The notes below the pieces were generated by a model. It ran no database searches. It was not told the DNA's origin and worked only from the letters and a program-made list of their open reading frames with translations. This document shows, one piece after another, positions 1 to 8,013 of a stretch of 37,804 bases of DNA. The DNA is taken from the NCBI RefSeq assembly GCF_003172935.1, contig NZ_QGKS01000232.1, forward strand, positions 1 to 37,804, read 5' to 3'. Made by a program: the position numbers and the translations under genes. Every line of letters begins with the position of its first letter. Position 1 is the stretch's first letter. Origin of the DNA: Micromonospora sicca. Its GTDB lineage: Bacteria; Actinomycetota; Actinomycetes; Mycobacteriales; Micromonosporaceae.

Positions 1-1138
1 AGAATACGCAGTGCGGGCAGGACAGGGTCCGGCCGCGGGGTTTCGGCACCCGGCGGTGGCAGGCGGGGCAGGTGGAGGAGGTGCCCCGTTCGTCGACCAG
101 CCGGACGGTGATCCCGGCCAGGGTGGCCTTGTCGGTGAGGACCTGCAGGAGCCGGCCGATCTGCCACTGCCGCAACCGCAGGTTGTGCCGCCGCCCCGCC
201 GGCAGATTCAGCACCCCGCGAGGATCGCCGACGTGCAGCACACCGACCCGCTGCCCCACCGCCCAGGAAACAACCGTGCGGGCGGCCTCATGCTGCGCCT
301 GACGGACCCGGCGCCGGTGCCGGCCCTCCGCCAGGCGTGCCCGGCGACGGTACTGCCGCCACCGCCGGGACCCCTTCTGGCCCGGCTTCGGCGCCCGCCC
401 GGCCACCGCACGGCGGCGGGCTTTGGTGTCGGCCAGGTGCATGCGGTGCTCGGCGCGGATCGCCCGCCCGGACACCAACAGCCCCTCCCCGTCGGGGCCG
501 GCCACCGCGTACGGGTGGATGATCCCCAGGTCCACCCCGGCCACCCGGCCCGGGTCCGGTTGTTCACCGGCCGGGTACACGGCCACCGGCACCTCGGCGG
601 TCACGTCGAGGAACAGGCGGCCACCCTCACACAGCAGGGTGATCGAGCGGACCTGCTCGGCCGGGTACGGCACCGCCCTGGCCAGGCGCACCCACAAAGG
701 CGCAAAGCCTTTCGCGGTCGGGATTCGCACTCGGTGCCCGTCCAGGGTGAACGTGCCGTGATACCAGCGCACCGGCACCAACCCCCGCCGCCGACGCGGA
801 AAACGCGCCGACACGCCACCGGCGCTGCGGCGTTTCGCCGCCGCGAACCACGCATCCGAAAACCGGCGCAACACCGACCGGGCACCGACGGAGTTCAGTT
901 CCGCGAACGTGCCCGGCCCGGACGTCGCCAACTCCCGGCACAACTCCTGGTAACCGGACAGGGGTACGTCTCGGCGGCGGCGCCGCCACGCGTTGACCTC
1001 CAGCACGCATGCCCACACGTCACCGGCGGAGCGCAGCAGCCCGAAGCACCGCCGCCGCTGGCCGGCCGTCACCCGCAAGGCGACGCGCGCGGTGCGATGC
1101 ACGACCCGCGGCCCGGCGGGATCCCGACGACGAGGCAC
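1..1138 (-). CDS. tnpB: TnpB-type RNA-guided nuclease of an IS200/IS605-like element, 3' end outside the window
   Basis: The reverse strand reads open for 379 codons from a GTG at 1138 to the window edge. The N-terminal part has the OrfB/TnpB helical style (LRVTAGQRRRCFGLLRSAGD). The RuvC-I motif GVDLGI has its aspartate codon at 530-532. A zinc-ribbon with paired CxxC motifs lies at about 68-59 and 19-8, in TCPAC and CPHC. The RuvC-II position reads VGDPRGV (about 229-212) with no glutamate. A glutamate instead sits just before the zinc ribbon, in VDERGTSS (codon 89-91), as in TnpB lineages with a rearranged active site. TnpB proteins are omega-RNA-guided DNA endonucleases that help keep the transposon in the genome. 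RuvC-III and the omega-RNA would lie off the left edge. The start is uncertain because no clear ribosome site is seen; an in-frame stop lies just upstream. Confidence 0.88.
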   Translation of the reverse strand, partial: MPRRRDPAGPRVVHRTARVALRVTAGQRRRCFGLLRSAGDVWACVLEVNAWRRRRRDVPLSGYQELCRELATSGPGTFAELNSVGARSVLRRFSDAWFAAAKRRSAGGVSARFPRRRRGLVPVRWYHGTFTLDGHRVRIPTAKGFAPLWVRLARAVPYPAEQVRSITLLCEGGRLFLDVTAEVPVAVYPAGEQPDPGRVAGVDLGIIHPYAVAGPDGEGLLVSGRAIRAEHRMHLADTKARRRAVAGRAPKPGQKGSRRWRQYRRRARLAEGRHRRRVRQAQHEAARTVVSWAVGQRVGVLHVGDPRGVLNLPAGRRHNLRLRQWQIGRLLQVLTDKATLAGITVRLVDERGTSSTCPACHRRVPKPRGRTLSCPHCVF

Positions 1139-1202
1139 GAACCGAAGCCAACACCACCCCTACGACATTTCCGAACCCGACCCACCCGGCCAACGTTTGT
1201 GA

Positions 1203-1820
1203 TCAGAGCACTAGCCCGATGATCCGGTCCAGCGCCGCCGGGAATCCGGTGAGATCGTCCAGCACCAGGTACGCCCCGGCGGCCGACAACTCCGCCGGCG
1301 AGCAGGGACCGGTCGCCACTCCCACGCCCGGGATGCCCGCCGCCTGCGCCGCCGCCATGTCCGCCACGTGATCCCCGACATAGAGGGTGCCCCCGTGCTC
1401 CCGCAGCGCGGTCGCCTTCTCCGCCGCGAACAGGTCCCCGGCCAGCTCGTCGACCGCCAGGCCGAGGTGGTCCAGGTGCAGCTTCGCCAGCCGGCCGATC
1501 TTCGAGGTCACCACCATGACCCGGCCGCCGCGCGCGTGCACGGCGTCGATCGCCGCCTCCGCGCCGGGCATCGGCAGGGTCGGCGTGATCGCGTACGCCG
1601 GGTACAGCTCCCGGTATGCGGTCACCGCCTCCTCCACCCGCTCCGGCGGGAACCACCGGCCGATCTCGGTACGCAGCGGCGGGCCCAGCCGGGACACCGC
1701 CGCGTCGGCGTCCACGTACACGCCGGTCCGCGCGGTCAGGGCCCGGTAGGCCGCCGCGATCCCGGGACGCGAGTCGACCAGGGTCATGTCGAGGTCGAAT
1801 CCGACCATCAGAGCAGGCAT
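1203..1820 (-). CDS. HAD-superfamily hydrolase (phosphoglycolate phosphatase-like)
   Basis: A 205-residue protein with the HAD motif I FDLDMTLVDS near residues 8-17, a motif II/III region VMVVTSKIGRLAKLHLD, and motif IV YVGDHVADMAAAQAAG. This is the core of Gph/PpaX-type phosphatases, which cleave phosphate from small metabolites; the substrate cannot be told from sequence. The reading frame could extend upstream to 1916, but that would overlap the divergent gene at 1904. The ATG at 1820 puts the FDLD strand at the usual distance from the N-terminus. There is no strong ribosome site, so the transcript may be leaderless. It is divergent from the helicase-associated gene across an 83-bp gap. 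Confidence 0.88.
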   Translation of the reverse strand: MPALMVGFDLDMTLVDSRPGIAAAYRALTARTGVYVDADAAVSRLGPPLRTEIGRWFPPERVEEAVTAYRELYPAYAITPTLPMPGAEAAIDAVHARGGRVMVVTSKIGRLAKLHLDHLGLAVDELAGDLFAAEKATALREHGGTLYVGDHVADMAAAQAAGIPGVGVATGPCSPAELSAAGAYLVLDDLTGFPAALDRIIGLVL

Positions 1821-1903
1821 GCCGAGAACGTACCCGCCCAACCCGGCTGAGCCGGACGTCCGAGGGGCGGGACGGCCCCCGGCCGGGCTAGCGTGGAACG
1901 ACG

Positions 1904-4378
1904 ATGACCACCTCACTCGCCGACCAGTTGCGGACCCTCCCCGACGAGTCCCTCGCCGCCCTGCTCCAACTGCGGCCGGACCTCGTCGTGCCGGTGCCGG
2001 CCGACATCTCCGCCCTGGCCATCCGCGCTCAGTCCCGGGTCTCCGTGGCCCGCGCCCTGGACGGGCTGGACCAGTTCACCCTCCAGATCCTCGACGCCGC
2101 CCGGCTCACCCGCGACCCCGAGTCCGGGAGCACCGCCACCGACGCGATCCTGGCGATGGCCACCGCCGGCCCGCACCCGACCGCCCCGACGGCCGTCCGC
2201 GCCGCGGTGAACCGGCTCCGCGCGCTCTTCCTGCTGTACGGCCCCGAACACGACCTGCGCGTGGTGGGCGGCGTCGACGAGGTGGCCCCGTACCCGGCCG
2301 GGTTGGGCCGACCGGCCGCGGAGCTGGACCCGCGCGCGGCGGCCCTCTGCGCGGACCCGGCGAAGCTGCGCCGGACACTGCTGGCCGCACCCCCCTCCGC
2401 GCGGGCGATCCTGGACCGGCTCGCGGCCGGCCCGCCGGTGGGCAGCGTGCCCCCGGGCGCGCTGCAGGCCCCCGCGGTCGGCGCGGAGGACAGCCTGCCC
2501 CCGGACGCCACCAACGGCGGCGCACCGACCGGCTCCCCGATCCGCTGGCTGGTCGACCACCGGCTGCTCGTGCGGATCTCGGGCGGCAAGGACGGCGGCA
2601 CCGTCGAACTTCCCCGCGAGGTGGGCCTGCTGCTGCGCCGGGACAGCGGCCCGCTCGGCCCGCTGCGCACCAGCCCGCCCGTGGTGTCCAGCCCGCCGCG
2701 TGAGCCGAAGGCCGTCGACTCCGCCGGTGCCGGGCAGACCATGGAGGTGGTCCGGCACACCGAGGGGCTGCTGGAGGCGCTCGCCGCCGAGCCGGCCCCG
2801 GTGCTCCGCTCCGGCGGCGTCGGCGTCCGCGACCTGCGCCGGCTGGCCCGGGGACTCGGCCTGGACGACGCGACCACCGCGCTGCTCTTCGAGGTGGCGT
2901 ACGCGGCCGGGCTGCTCGGGGAACTGGACCTGACCGGCAGCGCCACCACCCGGCACGGCGGCGACCAGCAGGTCCTGCCCACCGGCGGGTACGAGGTGTG
3001 GCGGGCCAGTTCGCTCGCGCAGCGCTGGGAGCAGCTGGCCCGGGCCTGGCTGACCATGACCCGTCAGGTGGGCCTGGTGGGCCAGCGGGACGACCGGGAC
3101 CGCCCGATCTCGGTGCTCTCCGCCGAGGCGGAACGGGCCGGCGCGCCGGCCGCCCGCCGGGCCGTGCTGGGGGTGCTGGCCGACCTGGAACCGGCGACCG
3201 CGCCCACCGCCGACGAGATGCTGGAGGTGCTGGACTGGCGGGCGCCGCGGCGCAGCCGGGGCCGGGAGACCGCGCACCGGGAGGTGCTGGCCGAGGCGGC
3301 CCAGCTCGGCGTGACTGGGCTCGGCGCGCTCACCTCGTACGGGCGGCTGCTGCTGTCCGACGTGACCGAGGCCGACGAGCGGGGCGCGGACGACCCGCTC
3401 GGGCTGCGCTCCGAGGCCGAGTCGGGCGAGCCGTCCACCGCGGTCCGCGCGCTGGACGCCCTGCTCCCCGCCCCGGTCGACCACTTCCTGGTGCAGGCCG
3501 ACCTGACCGTGGTGGTGCCCGGCCCGCCCGACCCGGCGCTCGCCGCCGAACTGGAGGTGGTGGCCGAGCACGAGTCGGCGGGCGGGGCGAGCGTGCACCG
3601 GGTCACCACGGCCAGCGTCCGGCGGGCCCTGGACGCCGGCTACTCGGCCGACGACCTGCACAAGCTGTTCCGCCGCCGGTCGCGGACCCCGATCCCGCAG
3701 GGCCTGACGTACCTGGTGGACGACGTGGCGCGCAAGCACGGCGGGCTGCGGGTCGGCTCCGCCGGCGGCTACGTGCGCAGCGACGACGAGGCGCTGCTCA
3801 CCGAGGTGCTGGCCGACCGGCGGTTGGAGTCGCTGGCGTTCCGCCGGCTGGCGCCGACGGTGCTCTCCACCCCGTATCAGGTGGGGCGGATGCTGATCGC
3901 GCTGCGCGACGGCGGCTACGCGCCGGTGCCGGAGGATGCCAGCGGTGCGGCGGTGCTGGCCCGGCCGAAGACCCGGCGGGCGCCGGCCCGGGTGCCGGTG
4001 TCGACGCGCGCCCTCGACCCGCTGGCGGCGCCGAAGCTGGCGCTGCCCCGGCTGCGCGGCGTGGTGGAGCAGATCCGGCGCGGCGAGGCGGCGGCGCGGG
4101 CGGCCCGGCGGGCCCCGGCGGTGGTCCGCGGCGCCGCGGCGCGCACCGGGCCGGCGCCCGCGCACGGGCACAGCGAGGCGCTGGCGGTGCTCCAGCAGGC
4201 GGTCCGCGACAGGGCGCTGGTCTGGGTCGGGTACGTCGACGCGCACGGGGCGACCGCGTCCCGGCTGGTCCGGCCGGTGTCGATGGGGGCGGGTTACCTG
4301 CGCGCCGAGGACGAGCGGACGGAGATGCTGCACACCTTCGCGCTGCACCGGATCACGGCGGCGGTGCTGGAGGACTGA
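1904..4378 (+). CDS. Helicase-associated protein with XPB/Ssl2-type N-terminal-like domain (Rv0862c-like)
   Basis: An 824-residue protein lacking Walker A and DExH motifs, so it is not itself a helicase. The start (MTTSLADQLRTLPDESLAALLQLRPDL), the repeated winged-helix-like segments and the C-terminal WYL-like stretch (LVWVGYVDAHGATASRLVRPVSM) match the actinobacterial helicase-associated family related to the XPB/Ssl2 N-terminal domain. In Mycobacterium tuberculosis the likely counterpart Rv0862c sits next to the XPB gene Rv0861c. Here the XPB gene follows 1.4 kb downstream on the same strand, separated by two genes on the other strand. The role is probably to assist XPB in DNA repair; this is inference from co-location. 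The ATG at 1904 follows the divergent promoter region. Confidence 0.82.
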   Translation: MTTSLADQLRTLPDESLAALLQLRPDLVVPVPADISALAIRAQSRVSVARALDGLDQFTLQILDAARLTRDPESGSTATDAILAMATAGPHPTAPTAVRAAVNRLRALFLLYGPEHDLRVVGGVDEVAPYPAGLGRPAAELDPRAAALCADPAKLRRTLLAAPPSARAILDRLAAGPPVGSVPPGALQAPAVGAEDSLPPDATNGGAPTGSPIRWLVDHRLLVRISGGKDGGTVELPREVGLLLRRDSGPLGPLRTSPPVVSSPPREPKAVDSAGAGQTMEVVRHTEGLLEALAAEPAPVLRSGGVGVRDLRRLARGLGLDDATTALLFEVAYAAGLLGELDLTGSATTRHGGDQQVLPTGGYEVWRASSLAQRWEQLARAWLTMTRQVGLVGQRDDRDRPISVLSAEAERAGAPAARRAVLGVLADLEPATAPTADEMLEVLDWRAPRRSRGRETAHREVLAEAAQLGVTGLGALTSYGRLLLSDVTEADERGADDPLGLRSEAESGEPSTAVRALDALLPAPVDHFLVQADLTVVVPGPPDPALAAELEVVAEHESAGGASVHRVTTASVRRALDAGYSADDLHKLFRRRSRTPIPQGLTYLVDDVARKHGGLRVGSAGGYVRSDDEALLTEVLADRRLESLAFRRLAPTVLSTPYQVGRMLIALRDGGYAPVPEDASGAAVLARPKTRRAPARVPVSTRALDPLAAPKLALPRLRGVVEQIRRGEAAARAARRAPAVVRGAAARTGPAPAHGHSEALAVLQQAVRDRALVWVGYVDAHGATASRLVRPVSMGAGYLRAEDERTEMLHTFALHRITAAVLED

Positions 4379-4388
4379 GCCGCCGGGG

Positions 4389-4625
4389 TCAGCGTCCGTT
4401 GCGCCGGACCGTGCCGATCACCGAGACGGCCAGCAGCAGCGCGAACCCGGCGCCGGCCGACTCGCCGACCGAGTCCACGAAGCCCTGGCGCTGCACGAGC
4501 AGCCCGAAGAGGAACCAGCCGACCAGGCCGACGGCGGCCGCCGCGTAGCCGACCAGGGCGGCCGTGGAGACCTCGGGGGCCGGTGCCCGGTCGTCGTCGG
4601 GGATCGCCTCGTGGTCGACCGTCAT
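4389..4625 (-). CDS. Small membrane protein of unknown function
   Basis: A 78-residue protein with an acidic N-terminus and two hydrophobic segments, about residues 23-44 (ALVGYAAAAVGLVGWFLFGLLV) and 57-72 (GAGFALLLAVSVIG), ending in a basic tail RRNGR. This suggests two transmembrane helices with cytoplasmic ends. It faces the helicase-associated gene tail to tail with a 10-bp gap, and lies downstream of the L,D-transpeptidase on the same strand after 110 bp. No known family is recognised. ATG at 4625 is preceded by a GGGGGTGGGAG-like purine run that could be the ribosome site. Confidence 0.65.
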   Translation of the reverse strand: MTVDHEAIPDDDRAPAPEVSTAALVGYAAAAVGLVGWFLFGLLVQRQGFVDSVGESAGAGFALLLAVSVIGTVRRNGR

Positions 4626-4735
4626 CTCCCACCCCCGTCCGGTCCGGACCTGACCTCCAGCGTGTCACCCGGCGGACGGCGGTGACAGGGGATAAAACCC
4701 CGATCCGGTCGGCCCGGTCACGCCTCGGGTCGACC

Positions 4736-5605
4736 TCAGGTGCCGGGGCGGCGGCCGAGGACGACCACCCGGGTGCCGATGGAGCCCAGTTCCCAGAGCC
4801 GGACCGCGTCGGCGTGCAGCAGGTTCACGCAGCCGTGCGAGCCGATCGCCCCGTTGTGCAGGTAGGTCGTGGTCTCGTGGAAGCCGATCCCGCCGTTGAA
4901 CTGCTGCCAGTACGGCAGCCACACCTCGTACGGGTTGGACCACTCGCGCAGGTTCCGCCCGCCGACGTGGTACGTGCCGGCCGGGGTCGCGTACCCGGCC
5001 ATGCCGGTGCGGGTGACGGTGGGGCCGAGCACCACCTTGCCGCCGCGCATCGCCCAGACCGTCTGCCGGGTCAGGTCGACGCAGAAGGTCAGCCCGGAGC
5101 CGGCCCGGCAGCGGCGTACGTCGGTGGTGGCGAGCCGCCGCGCCACGTCGTACGTGGTGGGGCCGGCGCGGCCCTCGGCCGGGCTGATCCCGTACCGGCG
5201 CTGGAACCGCTTGATCGCGGCGCAGTCGCCGGCGGACTGCTTCCCGTCCACGGTCAGCTTCCCGAATCCGCCCAGCCGGGCCAGGTACGTCTCCACGTCC
5301 CGCTGCCGGTCCCCCTGCGGGCAGCCGGTGAAGCCCGAGCTGCTCGGCTTCGGCGTGGCGCTCGGCTTCGCCGTCCGGCTCGGCTTCGGCGTGGTCGTCC
5401 GGCTCGGCTGCGGAGTCGGACGACCGGTGGTCGGGTCCGGCGCGGGCGTCGCGCTCGCCCCCGATGCCCGTTCCGTCAGGCCGACGGGGGCCGGCGCGGC
5501 AGCGCCGGATCCGTCGCCCCGCGGATCGAGCGCGCACGCACCGACGCCGACCAGCAGGACCGCTCCCAGGGCGACGACTCGAGCGGCAATCCGGACACGC
5601 AGCAT
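4736..5605 (-). CDS. L,D-transpeptidase lipoprotein with peptidoglycan-binding-like domain
   Basis: A 289-residue exported protein. The N-terminus has a signal peptide with lipobox LVGVGAC (Cys about 24). A Pro/Thr/Ser/Lys-rich wall-spanning linker of imperfect repeats follows at about residues 55-92. A peptidoglycan-binding-like region around 95-155 includes DGKQSAGDCAAIKRFQRRYGI. The C-terminal YkuD domain ends in LHNGAIGSHGCVN with catalytic Cys about 259. Such enzymes make 3-3 cross-links between peptidoglycan stem peptides or anchor proteins to the wall. The gene is divergent from XPB over 174 bp. Family call is firm; the exact product (cross-linker or hydrolase-like) is not fixed by sequence. 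Confidence 0.93.
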   Translation of the reverse strand: MLRVRIAARVVALGAVLLVGVGACALDPRGDGSGAAAPAPVGLTERASGASATPAPDPTTGRPTPQPSRTTTPKPSRTAKPSATPKPSSSGFTGCPQGDRQRDVETYLARLGGFGKLTVDGKQSAGDCAAIKRFQRRYGISPAEGRAGPTTYDVARRLATTDVRRCRAGSGLTFCVDLTRQTVWAMRGGKVVLGPTVTRTGMAGYATPAGTYHVGGRNLREWSNPYEVWLPYWQQFNGGIGFHETTTYLHNGAIGSHGCVNLLHADAVRLWELGSIGTRVVVLGRRPGT

Positions 5606-5779
5606 CGGCCCTCCCCTTGGACAGTTGTCCCGCTTGCTAGACGTGTGGGAGGACCGTCACGTTGCCTGTCGCGCGTGACTTTTTCCGGTCACCTTCCCGC
5701 GTGCAACACTGGATGGTCCGCCTTCGGCAGGTCAGCCGGCCGACGGGCGGGAAAATCCGGCAAGGGAGAGGACGCTGGC

Positions 5780-7459
5780 GTGAGCGGTGGACCACTGATC
5801 GTGCAGTCGGACAAGACTCTGTTGCTGGAGATCGACCACCCGGACGCGCAGGCCTGCCGGATGGCGATCGCGCCGTTCGCGGAGCTGGAGCGCTCCCCCG
5901 AGCACGTGCACACCTACCGGCTGACGCCGCTGGGGCTGTGGAACGCCCGGGCGGCGGGCCACGACGCCGAGGGCGTGGTGGACACGCTGATCAAGTACTC
6001 CCGCTACCCGGTGCCGCACGGGCTGCTGGTGGACGTGGCCGAGACGATGGACCGGTACGGCCGGCTCCAGCTCGCCAACGACCCGGCGCACGGCCTGGTG
6101 CTGCGCGCCCTGGACCGGCTGGTGCTGGTCGAGGTCGCCAAGAGCAAGAAGCTCGCCGGCATGCTCGGCGACAGGATCGACGACGACACGATCCAGGTGC
6201 ACCCGTCGGAGCGGGGCCGGCTGAAGCAGGCGCTGCTCAAGCTGGGCTGGCCGGCGGAGGACCTGGCCGGGTACGTCGACGGCGAGGCGCACCCGATCGA
6301 GCTGGCCGAGGCCGGCAAGGACGGGCGCAAGCCGTGGACGCTGCGGTCGTACCAGCTGGAGGCCGTGGAGGCGTTCTGGGCCGGCGGGTCGGGCGTGGTG
6401 GTGCTGCCCTGCGGCGCGGGCAAGACGCTGGTTGGGGCGGCGGCGATGGCCGAGGCGAAGGCGACCACGCTGATCCTGGTGACCAACACGGTCGCCGGCC
6501 GGCAGTGGAAGCGGGAGCTGGTCGCCCGCACCTCGCTCACCGAGGACGAGATCGGCGAGTACTCGGGCGAGCGCAAGGAGATCCGCCCGGTCACCATCGC
6601 CACGTACCAGGTGCTCACCTCGCGGCGCGGCGGCGCGTTCACCCACCTGGACCTGTTCGGCGCCCGCGACTGGGGTCTGGTCATCTACGACGAGGTGCAC
6701 CTGCTGCCCGCGCCGATCTTCCGGTTCACCGCGGACCTCCAGGCCCGCCGTCGGCTGGGGCTGACGGCGACGCTGGTCCGCGAGGACGGCCGGGAGGGCG
6801 ACGTGTTCAGCCTGATCGGCCCGAAGCGGTACGACGCGCCGTGGAAGGACATCGAGTCGCAGGGCTGGATCGCCCCGGCCGAGTGCACCGAGGTACGGGT
6901 GACCCTGACCGACGCGGAGCGGATGACGTACGCGACGGCGGAGGCCGAGGAGCGGTACCGGATGGCGGCGACCGCCCGCACCAAGCTGCCGGTGGTTCGC
7001 GCGCTGGTGGACCGGCACAAGGGCGACCAGACGCTGGTGATCGGCGCGTACATCGACCAGCTGCACCAGCTCGGGGAATACCTGGACGCCCCGATCATCC
7101 AGGGTTCCACCACCAACAAGGAGCGGGAACGGCTGTTCGACGCGTTCCGCTCCGGTGAGCTGCGCACGCTGGTCATCTCCAAGGTCGGCAACTTCTCCAT
7201 CGACCTGCCCGAGGCGGCGGTGGCGATCCAGGTGTCGGGCACCTTCGGCTCCCGGCAGGAGGAGGCGCAGCGGCTCGGCCGGGTGCTCCGGCCGAAGGCC
7301 GACGGCCGGCAGGCGCACTTCTACACCGTGGTCTCCCGGGACACCATCGACACCGAGTACGCCGCCCACCGGCAGCGCTTCCTCGCCGAGCAGGGGTACG
7401 CGTACACGATCGTGGACGCCGACGACGTCCTTGGCCCGAAGCTGCCGACTGTCGACTGA
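5780..7459 (+). CDS. xpb: XPB/Rad25-type DNA repair helicase
   Basis: A 559-residue SF2 helicase starting at GTG 5780, with a good ribosome site (GGGAGAGGA) about 8 bases upstream. The N-terminal third is the bacterial XPB damage-recognition-like region. Walker A PCGAGKT is near 210-216, the DEVH box near 304, motif III GLTATL near 327, the XPB-specific RED motif (VREDGREGD) near 334, and motif VI QEEAQRLGRVLRP near 493. XPB unwinds DNA 3'-5' with ATP; bacterial forms are linked to DNA repair and RNA-polymerase-related processes. It lies downstream of its helicase-associated partner. The last part of this gene is repeated twice downstream (8484-8525 and 10285-10999), so the 3' end is a site of DNA gain. 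Confidence 0.95.
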   Translation: MSGGPLIVQSDKTLLLEIDHPDAQACRMAIAPFAELERSPEHVHTYRLTPLGLWNARAAGHDAEGVVDTLIKYSRYPVPHGLLVDVAETMDRYGRLQLANDPAHGLVLRALDRLVLVEVAKSKKLAGMLGDRIDDDTIQVHPSERGRLKQALLKLGWPAEDLAGYVDGEAHPIELAEAGKDGRKPWTLRSYQLEAVEAFWAGGSGVVVLPCGAGKTLVGAAAMAEAKATTLILVTNTVAGRQWKRELVARTSLTEDEIGEYSGERKEIRPVTIATYQVLTSRRGGAFTHLDLFGARDWGLVIYDEVHLLPAPIFRFTADLQARRRLGLTATLVREDGREGDVFSLIGPKRYDAPWKDIESQGWIAPAECTEVRVTLTDAERMTYATAEAEERYRMAATARTKLPVVRALVDRHKGDQTLVIGAYIDQLHQLGEYLDAPIIQGSTTNKERERLFDAFRSGELRTLVISKVGNFSIDLPEAAVAIQVSGTFGSRQEEAQRLGRVLRPKADGRQAHFYTVVSRDTIDTEYAAHRQRFLAEQGYAYTIVDADDVLGPKLPTVD

Positions 7460-7480
7460 CTGTACCCGTCAGGCGATGCG

Positions 7481-7499
7481 GAGCCTCCCGAGGAGGCTC
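7481..7499. terminator. Inverted repeat between convergent xpb and truncated hicB
   Basis: Perfect 8-bp stem GAGCCTCC / GGAGGCTC with a 3-base loop, 21 bases past the xpb stop. It overlaps the stop codon of the opposing HicB-like gene. No T-run follows on either side, so a terminator role is likely but not proven. Confidence 0.5.
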
Positions 7500-7698
7500 A
7501 CGGCGTCGCCTGCTTCTTCATGTCGGCGATGACCTCGCGAAGCAGTTTTTCAAGCCCCTGCAAAGCTTCGATCCGGGAAGGCGCGAGCCAGGAGAGGGAC
7601 GGGAACTCGGCGCAGGTGGCGACGAATTCGTGATCCTCGGCCGACCAGGTGACCCGGTAGGTGTAGCGCGTGGTGTCGGGACGGGCGTCGGACTGCAT
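7498..7698 (-). CDS. HicB-like antitoxin, C-terminally truncated
   Basis: A short protein of about 66 residues with the HicB-like core RYTYRVTWSAEDHEFVATCAEFPSLSW followed by an amphipathic helix EALQGLEKLLREVIADM. Full-length actinobacterial proteins of this family usually continue with a ribbon-helix-helix DNA-binding domain (about 110 residues in all); here a stop follows KKQATP. The missing end falls at the junction with the xpb 3' end, so truncation by a DNA insertion is likely. It is divergent from the complete hicAB pair. Start ATG 7698 or GTG 7701. It may be a decayed antitoxin or a small decoy; no toxin is paired with it on this strand. Confidence 0.6.
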   Translation of the reverse strand: MQSDARPDTTRYTYRVTWSAEDHEFVATCAEFPSLSWLAPSRIEALQGLEKLLREVIADMKKQATP

Positions 7699-7740
7699 CA
7701 CACGGCCTCTCAGCGGCTCGTCCCGAAGGCGCCTTGAACA

Positions 7741-7806
7741 TAGTCTGGGCCTTCACTGTCGTCTAGGATGCTCTACTTAATCCATCTAGTAGACTAGACT
7801 CGCGGC
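7741..7806 (+). promoter_or_regulatory. hicAB promoter with palindromic operator, leaderless start
   Basis: The palindrome TCTAGT-AG-ACTAGA spans 7785-7798, and related CTAG/AGTCT half-sites occur at 7741 and 7761. A -10-like TAGACT at 7795-7800 ends 6 bases before the hicA GTG, which fits a leaderless transcript. The overlap of palindrome and -10 suggests autorepression by HicB; this is inference from how type II toxin-antitoxin operons are usually controlled. Confidence 0.5.
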
Positions 7807-7998
7807 GTGAAGCGGGTTGACCTGATCAACAAGATCAGCAAGGCGGCTGCCGATGCTGGCGTGACCTTCGAGAAGGTCCGAGAGGGTGGCAGCCACACGA
7901 TCTACCGATACGGCCCGCAGAACGTCGTCATACCACGACACAAGGAGATCAACGAACTCACCGCGCGGGGTATCCTGCGCAGCCTGGGCTTGAGGTGA
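7807..7998 (+). CDS. hicA: HicA-family mRNA interferase toxin
   Basis: A 63-residue protein of HicA size with the double-stranded-RNA-binding-like fold pattern: basic start MKRVDLINKI, then REGGSHTIYRYG carrying the conserved Gly-Ser-His with the catalytic histidine, then VVIPRHKEINELTARGILRSLGL. HicA toxins cleave mRNA and block translation until neutralised by HicB. hicB follows after 15 bases. GTG 7807 lies directly behind a -10-like element, so no leader is expected. Base composition is less GC-rich than the flanking xpb gene, in line with acquisition from elsewhere. Confidence 0.88.
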   Translation: MKRVDLINKISKAAADAGVTFEKVREGGSHTIYRYGPQNVVIPRHKEINELTARGILRSLGLR

Positions 7999-8013
7999 AG
8001 GGGGCGCTCGTCG

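Noticed and set aside
11..1222. Long forward open frame opposite the TnpB gene
   Set aside because: Pro/Arg/Gly-rich without any domain; the reverse strand has clear RuvC and zinc-ribbon motifs. It is a GC-driven mirror frame.
1913..4348. 811-codon reverse frame opposite the helicase-associated gene
   Set aside because: His/Gln/Gly/Arg-rich mirror with no motifs; the forward protein has family features.
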